A stretch of DNA of 64,000 nt from Macrostomum hystrix (Eukaryota > Platyhelminthes > Macrostomidae). Shown piece after piece: positions 38,374 through 49,179 of this stretch (positions are counted from its first letter, which is position 1; every line of letters starts with the position of its first letter). A model generated the notes under the pieces. That model did no database searches and was not told the DNA's origin. It saw only the letters and a list, made by a program, of their open reading frames with translations. The stretch lies in the NCBI GenBank assembly GCA_950097015.1, contig CATNEN010000039.1, positions 15,222,501-15,286,500 of the forward strand. The letters are read 5' to 3'. The position numbers were made by a program, and so were the translations under genes.

Positions 38374-39990
38374 ACTACACGGTTCATGCCGAACTTATCT
38401 GCCGAGCTGGCATCGCTGCACCGCCTACTAGACCAGAGCGCCGAGTGGTGTTGGGGTGCCCCGCAAGACGCCGCGTTCAACAAGTGCAAGAAGCTCCTCA
38501 GTAAGGCGCCGGTCCTGGTGCATTTTGACGGCAGCAAGCCATTGGTCCTGGAGTGCGACGCCTCGCCGTACGGCTTCGGCGCTGTCATCAGCCACCGGAT
38601 TAGCGGCATCGACCAGCCGATCGCTTTCGCTTCACGCTCGTTGCACTACGCCGAGACAAGGTATTCCCAGTTGGACAAGGAAGCCCTAGCAATAATCTTC
38701 GGCGAAAAACGCTTTCACTCGTACCTGTACGGCCGGAAATTCACACTTATCAGCGACCTCAAGCCGCTGCTGGGGCTGCTGCATGAAGGCAAGCCGATTC
38801 CTGCGATGGCATCGGGCAGGATCCAGCGGTGTGCGCTTCTCCTGTCCACCTACAGTTACACGATGGAGCACCGGTCCGGCCGATCGCTGCTGCGAGCGGA
38901 CGCGCTGAGCCGGCTGCCGCTTCCCGAGAGACCGCGGGACGCACCAGTACCAGCAGACGTGGTTCTCGTCATGGACATGCTGGACGAAGGACACAGCCGG
39001 AGACATTCGAGTCTGGACCCGGAAGGACCCGGTCCTTTCCAGAGCGCTGCACTTCACCGAATGCGGCTGCTGGCCGGAGCAGACGAGCCCAGAACTGCAG
39101 CCGTATCGATCCCGACGCGACCAGCTCAGCGTGCAGGACGGCTGTCTGCTCTGGGGCACTCGAGTCGTGGTGCCGCACGCCGGCCGGTCTGCGCTGCTAC
39201 AGTGTCTGCACCAAGGACACCAGGGTGCGTCCAGAATGAAGGCGCTCGCTCGAAGTTTCTTTTGGTGGCCCAAGTTGGATGAGGCGATCGAGCAGCTTGC
39301 CAGTGACTGCGCGGACTGTCCAGAGCTGCAGAAGTCACCGCCACCGGTTCCGCTGCACCCATGGGCGTGGCCGGACAGGCCGTGGTCGCGCCTCCATATT
39401 GATTTTGCAGGCCCAGTCGAGGGCAAGATGCTGCTGGTGTTAGTCGATGCCCACTCCAAGTGGATGGACGTGCATGTCATGACGTCCACAACTTCGGCGG
39501 CGACCATCCAGAGGCTGCGGGAGAGCTTCTGCACTCATGGGCTGCCAGATATCATCGTGACGGACAACGGCCCCAACCTGGTCAGCGAGGAGATGGAGAA
39601 ATTCCTGCAGCAGAACGGGATCCGGCACGTGCGGATCGCGCCCTACCACCCGGCGTCCAACGGGCAGGTGGAGCGAGCGGTCCAAACGCTAAAGAAGTCG
39701 CTGGCGAAGCAGTAGAGCGGCTCGCTGGAGGGCCGGGTGGCGCGCTTCCTACTGACCTACCGCGTGACGCCTCACGCCACGACTGGCGCCCCGCCGTGTG
39801 AACTGCTGATGGGAAGGCGGCTGCGGTCCCTACTCGATCGAGTGCGGCCGGATCTTCCGGCGAGGGTGGCTCTCCAGCAAGCGATACAGAAACAGCAACA
39901 CGACGCCAACGCCCGTGATCGCCACAGTGATCGAGATCGGTGGCGAGAGATTTCGCGGCCGATGGCAAATGGAAGTAGCGTTTGGTAGTA
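38374..39990 (+). pseudogene. Second Ty3/gypsy fragment: RNase H and integrase, broken
   Basis: A family different from the 25305 element. RNase H motifs (LVLECDASPYGFGAVISH, ETRYSQLDKEALAIIFG, HRSGRSLLRADALSRLP) are in one frame from 38386. After a frame change near 39000-39130 the integrase follows from 39131 (zinc finger with HQGHQG...CADC; DFAGPVEG, VTDNGPNLVSEEM, HPASNGQVERAVQTL). A TAG at 39713-39715 and later sequence in another frame show decay. No LTRs, gag or RT are present. Confidence 0.85.
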
Positions 39991-40029
39991 GAGTTCGTTC
40001 TACAATCTTAAGTGAAGTCTTTAAACATT

Positions 40030-40345
40030 GAGTTCATGGGATCATGGAGTTCATGTGATCATTGAGTTCATGGGCTCATGGAGTTCATGGGATCATTGAG
40101 TTCATTGGATCATGGAGTTCATGTGATCATTGAGTTCATGGGATCATTGAGTTCATGGGCTCATTGATTTCATGGGATCATGGAGTTCATGTGATCATTG
40201 AGTTCATGAGTCATTGAGTTCATGAGTCATTGAGTTCATGAGTCATTGAGTTCATGAGTCATTGAGTTCATGAGTCATTGAGTTTATAATATCATTGAGT
40301 TCATGGGATCATTGGGTTCATGGGATCATTGATTTCATGGGAATT
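40030..40345. repeat. ~15-17 bp minisatellite (GGATCATTGAGTTCAT)n
   Basis: Array between the gypsy fragment and LINE E. Confidence 0.9.
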
Positions 40346-40369
40346 ATTAGGAACTTCAAGGGATCATGG

Positions 40370-40859
40370 GATAAGTTTCCTCTCTGCCCAGCTGGGATGT
40401 CGTGCTTAGCTGCTTGAAGGACAGCTTGCCTGAAGGCTTTCTCTCCAGGATGAGGATGCCTGGGAGCAGGAAGTTTCTCAAACAGGTCTTCACATTCAGT
40501 GGTGAGTTTCTCCCAATTTGCCTTCTTGAAGTTGACAAAGGATCGAGCGTTGAGTAGCTGGCGTCGGGGACTCCACGGTGCTGATGGTAAGCAGAATGGG
40601 CAGGTGGTCCGAGCCCTCACAGGTCGCCCACTCACAGGACAAGAAGATGTCGAGGGTGGCGAGGCTGATGTCCGGGGAGGTTGGCTGCCCGGACTGGGGT
40701 AGCCGCGTGGGAGCATCTTCGTTGAGGAGAGCGATGCCTTGTTACAAGAGGAATTCCGCCAAAAGATCTTCCCTGGAGTCGGAGAGGGGCGAGTGCCAGA
40801 GAACATTGTGCGCATTGAAGTCGCCAACGACAAGGTGAGTCCCGTGCGAGGTGTCTTCC
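40370..40859 (-). pseudogene. LINE E endonuclease fragment, part 1
   Basis: The minus strand contains VVGDFNAHNVLWHSP, SPDISLATLDIFL and GSDHLPILLTIS, all AP-endonuclease motifs of a jockey/I-type LINE, in more than one frame. It is split by LINE D; part 2 is at 44679-~44800. It is cut at its 3' side by the minisatellite. Confidence 0.75.
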
Positions 40860-43800
40860 GAACTGTGCAAGCTGCTCCTGGACCTGCGCGTTGACGTGGC
40901 CTGTCTTCAAGAGACCCACACCGCCGAAGGAAGGGAACCACGTCTGCCGGGCTTCAATGCAGTCTGGCGCCACAGACAGAGCGGCCGGCGCTCAGGTGGC
41001 CCCACCCGCGGCGGAGGGGTCGCGATCCTTATCCGCGAGGGGCTGCGCTACGAGGTGCTGCATGAGCGGCCCTGCGCCCCCGAGGACGTCTCCACCGAGT
41101 GGGCCGGCATCCGGGTTTTCCCATCTGAGAAGACGGTCGAGAGCCTGGACATTCACTGCCTGTACGTGCCGCCCATCAGAAACGCCGAAGGCGACGACCG
41201 CGTGCAGCGTTTCAACCCCCAGTGGCTCCCGTCAGGCGCCAGCACGGTGATCCTGGGGGACCTCAACGCGCACCACCCGGCCTGGGACCCCGAATCGGAA
41301 GAGACGGACCTGGGCACGGCCGCCTTTGAATGGTCCGTTATTTCCGGCATGCGCATCCTGAATGACGGCAGCCACACCCACATGCCGCGCCGCGCCGATG
41401 CTCGGCAGACGGCGCCCGACGTCAGCCTGTGCCACAAGTCGCTCGCCAGCCGGGCTGAGTGGCAGGTGCGGAGGGACGTCGGATCGGACCACCTGCCGAT
41501 CAGCGTCATCATTCATGGCAGCCGAGGCGCAGCCAAGAGAGCGGGCGCCGCCCGGCGGGCCTGGGCCAAAGCGGACTGGGCCGGCTTCCGCGCGCAGACC
41601 GAGGAGGCCCTGGCTGGCTGGGACGCCCTACCGCCCGCGACGGCCACCGAAGCCAACCGGCTGCTGACCGAGGCCATCATGACGGCCGACAAGGCGTTCA
41701 TCCCGCGAGGGGCCCGGCCGTCCCCGAAGGCCTGGTGGACCCCGGAGGTCGAGGACGCCGTGAAGAGCCGTCGGGCCGCGCGGGCCGCCGCCGCTGCCGA
41801 TCCGAACGAGCGGCCGGCCTGGAACAAGGCCAGCGCAGACGCCAAGAAGATCATCGCCGACGCCAAGCGCGACAGCTGGAGGGCCTTCGCCGGCGAGGTG
41901 GCAGCGGACACAGACCACTCCAAGATCTGGAGAGTCGTTCGCTCCCTTGACGGCAGAAGCAAAAACCTGCAGCGGGATGCAGCGCTCCGTGTGGGCCAGA
42001 AGCTCTACGTCCGACCAAAGGACATCGCCGAGGCTTACGCCAAGGAGTACGCCGCTGTGAGCCGCCTTCCGCAAGACCGCAGGACGCGCATCCTCCGCCG
42101 CGAGAACCACCGCAGCCGCGCCGCCGCACAAGCTGACAGCCCGGAGGCAGGAGACTTTAGCAAGCAATTCTCGTCTCGCGAGCTGGACAGAGTCCTTCGC
42201 TCCCTCCCGGCCAGGAAAGCCCCAGGACCAGACGGCATCTGTGCCGAGCACCTGCAGCACCTCGGCCCCGCCGGTCGCCGGGCGGCTCTGCACGTGATCA
42301 ACCAGTCCTGGGCAAAGGGGGAGGTCCCGTCTGCGTGGCGACGCGCCCACGTCGTGCCGATCCTGAAGAAGGGCAAGCCGGCCGACGTGATTGGCTCCTA
42401 CCGGCCGATCGCCCTGACCTCCGCCATGGCCAAGCTGGCCGAGCGCCTGGTCCAAGCGCGGCTCTACTGGTGGGCCGAGTCCCGGCAGCTGCTGCACCCG
42501 GCTCAGGCCGGCTTCCGCAAGCGGCGCTGCACCGAGGACCAGATCGCCAGGCTCACCCAGCTCATCAGTGATGGTCACCAGGCCAGCCCTGCCCGGCGGA
42601 CTGTCGTCGTTCTGTTCGACTTCCGCAGGGCGTACGACACCGTCTGGAAGCAGGGCCTGCTGCACAAGCTCCACGCCGCGGGCATCCCGGCTGCCGGGGT
42701 CCGCTGGCTCAGCAGCTTCCTGGCCGACCGAAGGGCCGCCGTCAGGGTCGACGGCGCGACGAGCAGCTGGCGGCTCTTCCGCGAGGGCTTACCACAGGGG
42801 AGCGTTCTTGCCCCGCTGCTCTTCGCGCTTTTCATTAACGACCTGCCGGACCAGCTGCCGCCCGACTGCACGCCGCTCCTCTACGCGGACGACCTGGCCA
42901 TTGCAGTGCAAGGCCTGACTGTGGAGGAGGCCGAGGCGAAAGCGCAGCGGGCCATCGATGCGACGGCCGAGTGGGCAAACAAGTGGCGGCTGCAGCTGGC
43001 GCCGGAGAAGTGCGCCGCATCCCTGTTTTCCACCACCGCAGGTGAGGCCAGCCGGGAGCTGCGGCTGCAGCTGAACGACGCCCCCCTCGCGACGGACCGC
43101 CAGCCCCGGTTTCTCGGCGTCATCCTGGACCGCCTGCTGAGCTTCACCGCGCACGCCGCCAACGTCGCAGGCCGCGCCCGCGCCCGGTGCGGCGTCCTGG
43201 CCGCGCTCTCCGGTAGCAGCTGGGGCGCCAAGCAGACCGACGTGCGCCGGCTCTACACTGCCTACGTGCGGCCGGTGCTGGAGTACGCGGCCGGCGCCTG
43301 GATGCCGTCGGCCTGCAAGACGGCCATTGAGCAGCTGGACCGAGCCCAGCGCCTGTGCGCGCGCGTCATCACCGGGTGCCCTCGGAACACCAGGTCGGAG
43401 GTGCTAGAACGAGAGGCCGGCCTGCCCCCGATGGCGGTCCGCGCCGAGATGCACGCCGGCCTTCTCCTCGAGCGCGCCCTCAGGCTCCCGCCCGACAACC
43501 CGCTGCTCGCCTGCGCGGCCGCCGAGGGCCCACGCCGCCGCCTCCAGAGCGCCCGAGGCTGGCGGGAAACGGCGACCAGAGTCAGCACCGACGCGGGCCT
43601 GAGCGGCTACCCGCGCGAGCCCGTTTGCGCTGTCCCCGCGACGCCTCCCTGGGCCAACCTGGACACCGTCACCTTTGGTCTGCAGCTGTCCGCCCCCTCC
43701 TCCCGGTGCGACCCGCCTGAGGCACGGAGAGCGGCGGCTGAGCTAACGCTGGCAGGCCTGCCGCCCGCCCGCACGGCCATCTGGACCGACGGAGCGGCAA

Positions 43801-44621
43801 AGGATGGCGTCTCGGCCGGCGGCAGCGGCGCCCTGGTCGAGCCCGACACGGCACTGTGCGTCCCAGCCGGTCACGTGACGTCCAGCTTCCACGCTGAGCT
43901 GGTGGCCATCGCCGAGGCCCTCCAGTGGGTGTTGGCGGCACCGGACCCGGCCGAGCTGTCGCCGGTCCGCGTGTGCTCGGACTCCCTGAGTGCGCTGGCT
44001 GCGCTCGAGTCCGGCCCCGGCTCGACGGGCGTCACCACTGCCGATGCCATCTGGGCCAGCCTCTCCCACCTCGCAGCCGGAGGCGTCGCTGTCCACCTGC
44101 AGTGGGTCCCGGGCCACGCGGGCATCCCTGGCAACGAGGCGGTCGATGCCATTGCCAAGCGCGGCTCCGCGCTGCCGCAGGCTGAGGCCCACATCCCGCT
44201 GGCTGCGGCCCTGGCCGCCATTCGCCGCCACTGCCTTGCCCGCTGGCACCAGCTGTACCGCGCGGCGGCCGCCGACGCTGCGGGCACGAGCTCGCTGCCC
44301 TGGCACGCCGCCTGCACCTCGGGCCACCTGCCGCCTCCTCCGCCGACTGACCTCTCGCGGCGGCACGAGCGGCTGATCTGCCAGCTGCGCGCCGACCGCT
44401 GCCATGCCCTCCGGGGCTTCCAGGCCACGATTGGCGCCCCGGTGGCCCCCACCTGTCGACTCTGTGGCGAGGGCGACGAGACGGCGGCCCACGTGCTCCT
44501 CGCCTGCCCCGCCCTGACCGCCCACCGCTGCCGCCTCTGGGGCCCCTGCCCGGAGCCCGCTGCGGTCTTTGAATGCTGTGCTTCCGTGCTGGCCCTGCTT
44601 GGGAAGGCGGGCATCATCTGA
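40860..44621 (+). CDS. LINE D ORF: endonuclease (truncated) / RT / RNase H / zinc knuckle
   Basis: A single open frame of about 1250 codons in very G/C-rich sequence. Endonuclease motifs start at ACLQETH (near residue 20) because the first motif is lost, then LYVPP, ILGDLNAHH and GSDHLPI. RT has KAPGPDGICAEHL, QAGFRKRRCTEDQ, GLPQGSVLAPLLF and YADD near residue 677. RNase H starts at IWTDGAAKDG (near 977) with SFHAELVAIAEALQW and WVPGHAGIPGNEAVD. It ends with CRLCGEGDETAAHVLLAC. The family differs from LINEs A-C. The frame also reads nine bases of flanking DNA at its start; no authentic start codon is present. Confidence 0.88.
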   Translation, partial: ELCKLLLDLRVDVACLQETHTAEGREPRLPGFNAVWRHRQSGRRSGGPTRGGGVAILIREGLRYEVLHERPCAPEDVSTEWAGIRVFPSEKTVESLDIHCLYVPPIRNAEGDDRVQRFNPQWLPSGASTVILGDLNAHHPAWDPESEETDLGTAAFEWSVISGMRILNDGSHTHMPRRADARQTAPDVSLCHKSLASRAEWQVRRDVGSDHLPISVIIHGSRGAAKRAGAARRAWAKADWAGFRAQTEEALAGWDALPPATATEANRLLTEAIMTADKAFIPRGARPSPKAWWTPEVEDAVKSRRAARAAAAADPNERPAWNKASADAKKIIADAKRDSWRAFAGEVAADTDHSKIWRVVRSLDGRSKNLQRDAALRVGQKLYVRPKDIAEAYAKEYAAVSRLPQDRRTRILRRENHRSRAAAQADSPEAGDFSKQFSSRELDRVLRSLPARKAPGPDGICAEHLQHLGPAGRRAALHVINQSWAKGEVPSAWRRAHVVPILKKGKPADVIGSYRPIALTSAMAKLAERLVQARLYWWAESRQLLHPAQAGFRKRRCTEDQIARLTQLISDGHQASPARRTVVVLFDFRRAYDTVWKQGLLHKLHAAGIPAAGVRWLSSFLADRRAAVRVDGATSSWRLFREGLPQGSVLAPLLFALFINDLPDQLPPDCTPLLYADDLAIAVQGLTVEEAEAKAQRAIDATAEWANKWRLQLAPEKCAASLFSTTAGEASRELRLQLNDAPLATDRQPRFLGVILDRLLSFTAHAANVAGRARARCGVLAALSGSSWGAKQTDVRRLYTAYVRPVLEYAAGAWMPSACKTAIEQLDRAQRLCARVITGCPRNTRSEVLEREAGLPPMAVRAEMHAGLLLERALRLPPDNPLLACAAAEGPRRRLQSARGWRETATRVSTDAGLSGYPREPVCAVPATPPWANLDTVTFGLQLSAPSSRCDPPEARRAAAELTLAGLPPARTAIWTDGAAKDGVSAGGSGALVEPDTALCVPAGHVTSSFHAELVAIAEALQWVLAAPDPAELSPVRVCSDSLSALAALESGPGSTGVTTADAIWASLSHLAAGGVAVHLQWVPGHAGIPGNEAVDAIAKRGSALPQAEAHIPLAAALAAIRRHCLARWHQLYRAAAADAAGTSSLPWHAACTSGHLPPPPPTDLSRRHERLICQLRADRCHALRGFQATIGAPVAPTCRLCGEGDETAAHVLLACPALTAHRCRLWGPCPEPAAVFECCASVLALLGKAGII

Positions 44622-44678
44622 TGCCCGGTGCCATGGGCCCTGGCCCGCGCACGCCCGAAGAAGAAGAAGAAGAAGAAG
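40860..44678 (+). mobile_element. LINE D, 5'-truncated, inserted in LINE E
   Basis: The element is bounded by a 10 bp target-site duplication GGTGTCTTCC (40850-40859 and 44679-44688) and has a (GAA)n tail (~44657-44678). Removing it restores the LINE E endonuclease frame. The 5' end lies within the endonuclease domain, a usual 5' truncation. Confidence 0.9.
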
Positions 44679-44800
44679 GTGTCTTCCAGCAAGGACGAAG
44701 GGTCAAGCTGGTGGTCGGCAGGACAGGAGCTGGCTGGTGGGACGTAGCAGTTAGGGACGGGGACGGGACTGAGGAAAGGTTGGGAGGGGGCGGGGGAGGG
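44679..44800 (-). pseudogene. LINE E endonuclease fragment, part 2
   Basis: The minus strand reads NCYVPPASSCPADHQLDPSS, the YxPP part of the endonuclease, in frame with part 1 once LINE D is removed. Upstream it runs into purine-rich sequence. Confidence 0.7.
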
Positions 44801-44910
44801 GAGGAAAGGAAGGGGCCGAGGGGGAGGGAGGGGGAGGGGAGGAGGAAGGAGGGGGAGGCTGCGTGTGGGAGAGGGGATGGGAGGGAGGGGAGGGAGGGGG
44901 GAGGGGGGGA
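44801..44910. repeat. G-rich low-complexity stretch (GGGAGG-type)
   Basis: Almost pure purine run on the plus strand before the 17 bp array of duplication copy 2. Runs of GGG could form G-quadruplexes. Confidence 0.7.
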
Positions 44911-45190
44911 CCCAATACTATTAGACACCCAATACTGTTAGACACCCAATACTGTTAGACACCCAATACTGTTAGACACCCAATACTGTTAGACCCCCAA
45001 TACTGTTAGACACCCAATACTGTTAGACACCCAATACTGTTAGACACCCAATACTGTTAGACACCCGATACTGTTAGACACCCGATACTGTTAGACACCC
45101 AATTCTGTTAGACACCCAATACTGTTAGACACTCAATACTGTTAGACACCCAATACTGTTAGACACCCAATACTGTTAGACACCCAAGAC
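44911..45190. repeat. 17 bp minisatellite (ACACCCAATACTGTTAG)n, copy 2
   Basis: About 16 units; left edge of duplication copy 2. Confidence 0.9.
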
Positions 45191-46227
45191 TGTTAGACAA
45201 CCAAGACAAGAAATCTTATCTAAGACGGTGTCTCATGTCTCATCAATATATTTTTCCACTCTCATGCCCCTCTCATTTCTCCCCTTTACTCTTTTGTCCG
45301 TCTCACCTCTCCCCTGTGTCTTCTAAGCGTGTCTCAATGTCTTGTTGCCAAGGCCTCAATGTCCAATCTTTTTCTTTGTGCCTCTTCAGTCTTGTCAGTC
45401 GTTGCTTCCGCAGCATCGTTTTGCAAAGTGGTGGTAAGAACAGTGTGTAGACAATCCCATGAGCACGGCTCATTGTGAGGCCCCACCCAGACACTTCAAA
45501 ATCCTGTCCCTCCGCTCTCTATTATTATTCGGGTTGATTGGAACTTGAAAGTGCTTTTTCAATCACGATTCGGAATGTGCGATTCAGGATCTGCGATTTG
45601 GGATCTGAGGTCTGTCGAATGAGATAAAGGATCTCGGATGTAGGATCAGCGGCATCCCATATTGGATGTATTTTCTGGGATATGGGATCTGTGGTATAGG
45701 ATGTGGGATCTGAGGTGCGGAGGAATCTGAGAAAGAACGATTTGATGTGATTGAAGAAAAGTCACTTGTTTTCGTTAACCTGGCTCTGTCTAAAAAGCCT
45801 GTCAAATATGGGCCCATGGGAAACATTCATTCGATGCTTGTAAAGTGCAATACTTCTTTGTTAGAGAAACTCCAATAAGATAGAAAGATTTCTAATAGTA
45901 CAACAGAAAAGTTCATCTCAGAAAAGTCATGCGTGAAAAAAGCAAAGTAGAGCTGAAATTTGCCATAGACAAAAGGCGGGCACCCCTGTGTCAGCCAGCG
46001 CTGCCTTAGACCGAGCTGGCTCGCACCTGTACTTTCTGCAGCATATTGAAGGGGCAGCGGCCCGAAACGAAGAATCAAATCCAACAACTGACAACACTCG
46101 ACTCAGCATTCTGGCCGATTCTACTCAGCCGTTGCAAATCGGATCAAGAATTGACTGCAGTTCAACTGCCACCTGCCAGCTAATCGACCAAATCTAACTG
46201 GGCTATTCGGAATCGAAGCTGGCAATC

Positions 46228-47108
46228 ATGACGACTATGAAGCTGGTTATTGTTTGCGTGTTTCTTGCACTTGGAGGCATTCAGCTGGCTGATTGTATTA
46301 AATGTATCTGGTCGAAAAATGAAAGAGTATCATTTTCTGAATATAAGAATGACGATACTGCTACAGATTGTACTCCTGCCAGCGTCACCAAGTGTTTCGT
46401 GGAATATCAACCTGAAGGTTCAGCAAAATTTTTTCGTCGCGAAGTGGTGAGCAACCGAATGAATTAAACAAATTTAATTTGCATATCAATTCAAAATCAT
46501 AAAGCAACAGTTTGCCCTATAAATTTTGCCCTATGCGGAAACTTTTTTAGCTACTGAAATATGGTTGCGGTGCCTGTCCTGCTACAAAATATTGCAAAGA
46601 CTGCACGGGTGATAACTGCAATAAAGCGAGTGTATTTAACTTGATCAATGATCTAGAACGTGATCTGGTACCATGCCTTCACTACAAGAAATGGCTGCCG
46701 GATGACAATAATCCTGATCAACGCGAAGTAGTGATAGGTCCAGATGAAATTTTTTGCCCTCCATCAGAAAAGTGCTTTAAAATTGTTGTTAAAAGGTCTG
46801 TACCTCAATGGCATTTAAAAACCGCCATCGGCTGTGAAAAATGGATTACAATATTTCAATACTTGTCTTTAGAGTCTCAAAGTTATGTTTTTAGAAAATA
46901 TTTAATGCTTGAACGCTACGAATGCAGACCAAACGCAGAAAAATCAGATTGTATCCCATTAGGAATGTACACTCCGACTGCAACCCCGACTACAACCCCG
47001 ACTGCTGTGGATGCTTCGCACCAAAATTTGCTGTTCGTATCCGTAGTGCTCGGCTGCACGACGCTGCTAACGATGCTGCTTGCACAGTTTATTTGGTTTT
47101 GTTGTTGA
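46228..47108 (+). CDS. Ly6/uPAR-like GPI-anchored surface protein, copy 2 (two exons)
   Basis: Exons 46228-46446 and 46551-47108 with the same splice sites and phase as copy 1. The signal peptide, LU-type cysteines, Thr/Pro stalk and hydrophobic GPI-type tail are all kept. Ten residues differ from copy 1 (for example Arg to Glu and Lys to Phe in the first module, Asp to His, Gly to Val, Gln to Ile and Thr to Asp in the second). Every coding change I find alters an amino acid, and the 104 bp intron is unchanged. No stop or frame change is present, so both copies look functional. Confidence 0.8.
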
Positions 47109-47364
47109 ATTTTTTTATTTTATTTTGAATCTTCTTTTCATTTTTTATGTACTGAATGTACTGAATGTACTGAAAGCTGTCTGAAAATGTGCTGAAAAAT
47201 CTAGGCGCCAAAAGTCTCCTCTCAATAATAACAAATAATCTCAATAACAAAAACTGACCGATTTCCGTTGCAAATCCCAAGCATGCCAGGCTTGTCATAT
47301 TTTATGACAAAATATACATATATATCTGTTCCGAATTATTTATATATATATATGAGAACACTAA

Positions 47365-47930
47365 TCTGAGATTGCTCAGGTGAGATTAAGAACACTCAGA
47401 TCAAAGACTGATCAGGTGAGATTGAGAACACTCAGATCTGAGATTGATCAGGTGAGATTGAGAACACTCAGATCAAAGACTGATCAGGTGAGATTGAGAA
47501 CACTCAGATCAAAGACTGATCAGGTGAGATTAAGAACACTCAGATCTGAGATTGATCAGGTGAGATTGAGAACACTCAGATCAAAGACTGATCAGGTGAG
47601 ATTGAGAACACTCAGATCTGAGATTGATCAGGTGAGATTGAGAACACTCAAATCAAAGACTGATCAGGTGAGATTGAGAACACTCAAATCAAAGACTGAT
47701 CAGGTGAGATTGAGAACACTCAGATCAAAGACTGATCAGGTGAGATTAAGAACACTCAGATCAAAGACTGATCAGGTGAGATTGAGAACACTCAAATCAA
47801 AGACTGATCAGGTGAGATTGAGAACACTCAAATCAAAGACTGATCAGGTGAGATTGAGAACACTCAAATCAAAGACTGATCAGGTGAGATTGAGAACACT
47901 CAAATCAAAGACTCATAAGGTGAGATGGAG
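47365..47930. repeat. 36 bp minisatellite, copy 2
   Basis: About 15 units of the same repeat as 17720-18525, with GATCTGAGATTGATCA variants not seen there except at the edge. Confidence 0.95.
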
Positions 47931-47999
47931 AATCACATAATAGAATATGAAAAATGAAATTTAAGTTTCAATAAAATTTAAATTTAGGTCGGCTCGCTT

Positions 48000-48154
48000 A
48001 AAAAACAGGAGTCTGACCACAGTGCCGCCATGCCTGTGAGCCCGGTGAAACAGGGTGTACAGGTGCGGATTAAGCCTGTATCGCTGTCGAACGACCCGAA
48101 CCATTTGTTGGACACACTGGGGACACACCTGCTGATACACAGCCGGGTCCTGAT
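48000..48154 (-). pseudogene. GH31 glucosidase exon (RYxLNPHLYTLFH), copy 2
   Basis: Counterpart of 18590-18754, with RPLFF changed to RLLFF. Confidence 0.7.
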
Positions 48155-48251
48155 CCTGCGGTGTTGTAGGTCAAGTCTTTGACATTACTATCAGCTGCTT
48201 GGCAAAATAGCTGCCGCGTGTGTTGTAAATACGGTGGAAACCTACTAAAGG

Positions 48252-48425
48252 AGCTAATACGCCTGTTACTTTGACAGCTAGTACACCTGTTACTTTGACA
48301 GCTAATACACCTGTTACTTTGACAGCTAGTACACCTGTTACTTTGACAGCTAATACACCTGTTACTTTGACAGCTAATACACCTGTTACTTTGACAGCTA
48401 ATACACCTTTTACTTTGACAGCTAC
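48252..48425. repeat. 24 bp minisatellite, copy 2
   Basis: About 7 units of TTTGACAGCTAGTACACCTGTTAC, replacing the expected GH31 acid/base exon as in copy 1. Confidence 0.9.
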
Positions 48426-48464
48426 CGTATTTCGCGTAAATACGGTGGAAACCTACTAAAGGAG

Positions 48465-48661
48465 CTAATAATTGCCGGGATAATTCGACCGGCTGACGAT
48501 CGGTTTCCGACGGCCTGGCGCTGATTGGCTCAGGGCCCGTCGAGTCGCCGACTCCATGGCGTAGCCGTAGAGACTGTGGACATTGTAGTGCAACTGCTGC
48601 TGCTGCCTAACCCAGACGTCACTATCCAGTGTGTGCTGAGCGTACATGCAGATTGATTTGT
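48465..48661 (-). pseudogene. GH31 glucosidase exon 9, copy 2
   Basis: Same structure as 19280-19476, including the run into a TAG after SRSNYPGN. One substitution (Ile to Val in LHYNVHSLYG). Confidence 0.7.
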
Positions 48662-48804
48662 CTGACAGTTGGGCAATTTTTGAGTCGCGCTCCGAGTCCC
48701 AAAAATATGCGGCGCCTTTTAATGGAAATTTCGTTCTTGGAATTTTTAATCGGCGAAATTCAAAAGCGACGACTTAAGAAAATCAGCGATTCAAATATGC
48801 TCAC

Positions 48805-48934
48805 TAGGCCTGTACGGCGGCATCTCAAGCAATGAGCTGTTGTCGCACTTCAGACTCCAGTAGGGCGTCTCATGCTCCGGCCAATTCCACGGCTTCTTCT
48901 CGTTTGTACCAAAGTTGGCCGGCTCGTTCATGTC
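48805..48934 (-). CDS. GH31 glucosidase exon 8 (DMNEPANF nucleophile exon), copy 2
   Basis: 130 bp, one codon longer than copy 1 (NFGTNEKKPWNW). Intact splice sites; the nucleophile Asp is kept. Confidence 0.8.
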
Positions 48935-49027
48935 CTGGGCGGAGGGAGAAAGAATAAATTTTATTGTAATTTTGAATCTGAACTTGTTTATCGTAACTTG
49001 CTACTTAGAAGTAGCTTATGCGCTAAC

Positions 49028-49147
49028 CAGCCAGATTCCGTCAAATGGCACGCCACCGCTCTGGTGCTCCTGAATTAGCTGGGTCCAGTACTCCACCGAG
49101 GAGTTCTTGAAGAAGTCGACGAAAGCAACTTTTCCACTGGGCCACAC
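49028..49147 (-). CDS. GH31 glucosidase exon 7, copy 2
   Basis: 40 codons, same splice sites and sequence as copy 1 (VWPSGKVAFVDFF...FDGIWL). Confidence 0.8.
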
Positions 49148-49179
49148 CTGAAAATAAATAGAATTTTACTCACGAGCAT

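Noticed and set aside
41628-44692. Minus-strand frames of up to 348 codons opposite LINE D
   Set aside because: Antisense shadows in very G/C-rich coding DNA; no recognisable domains.
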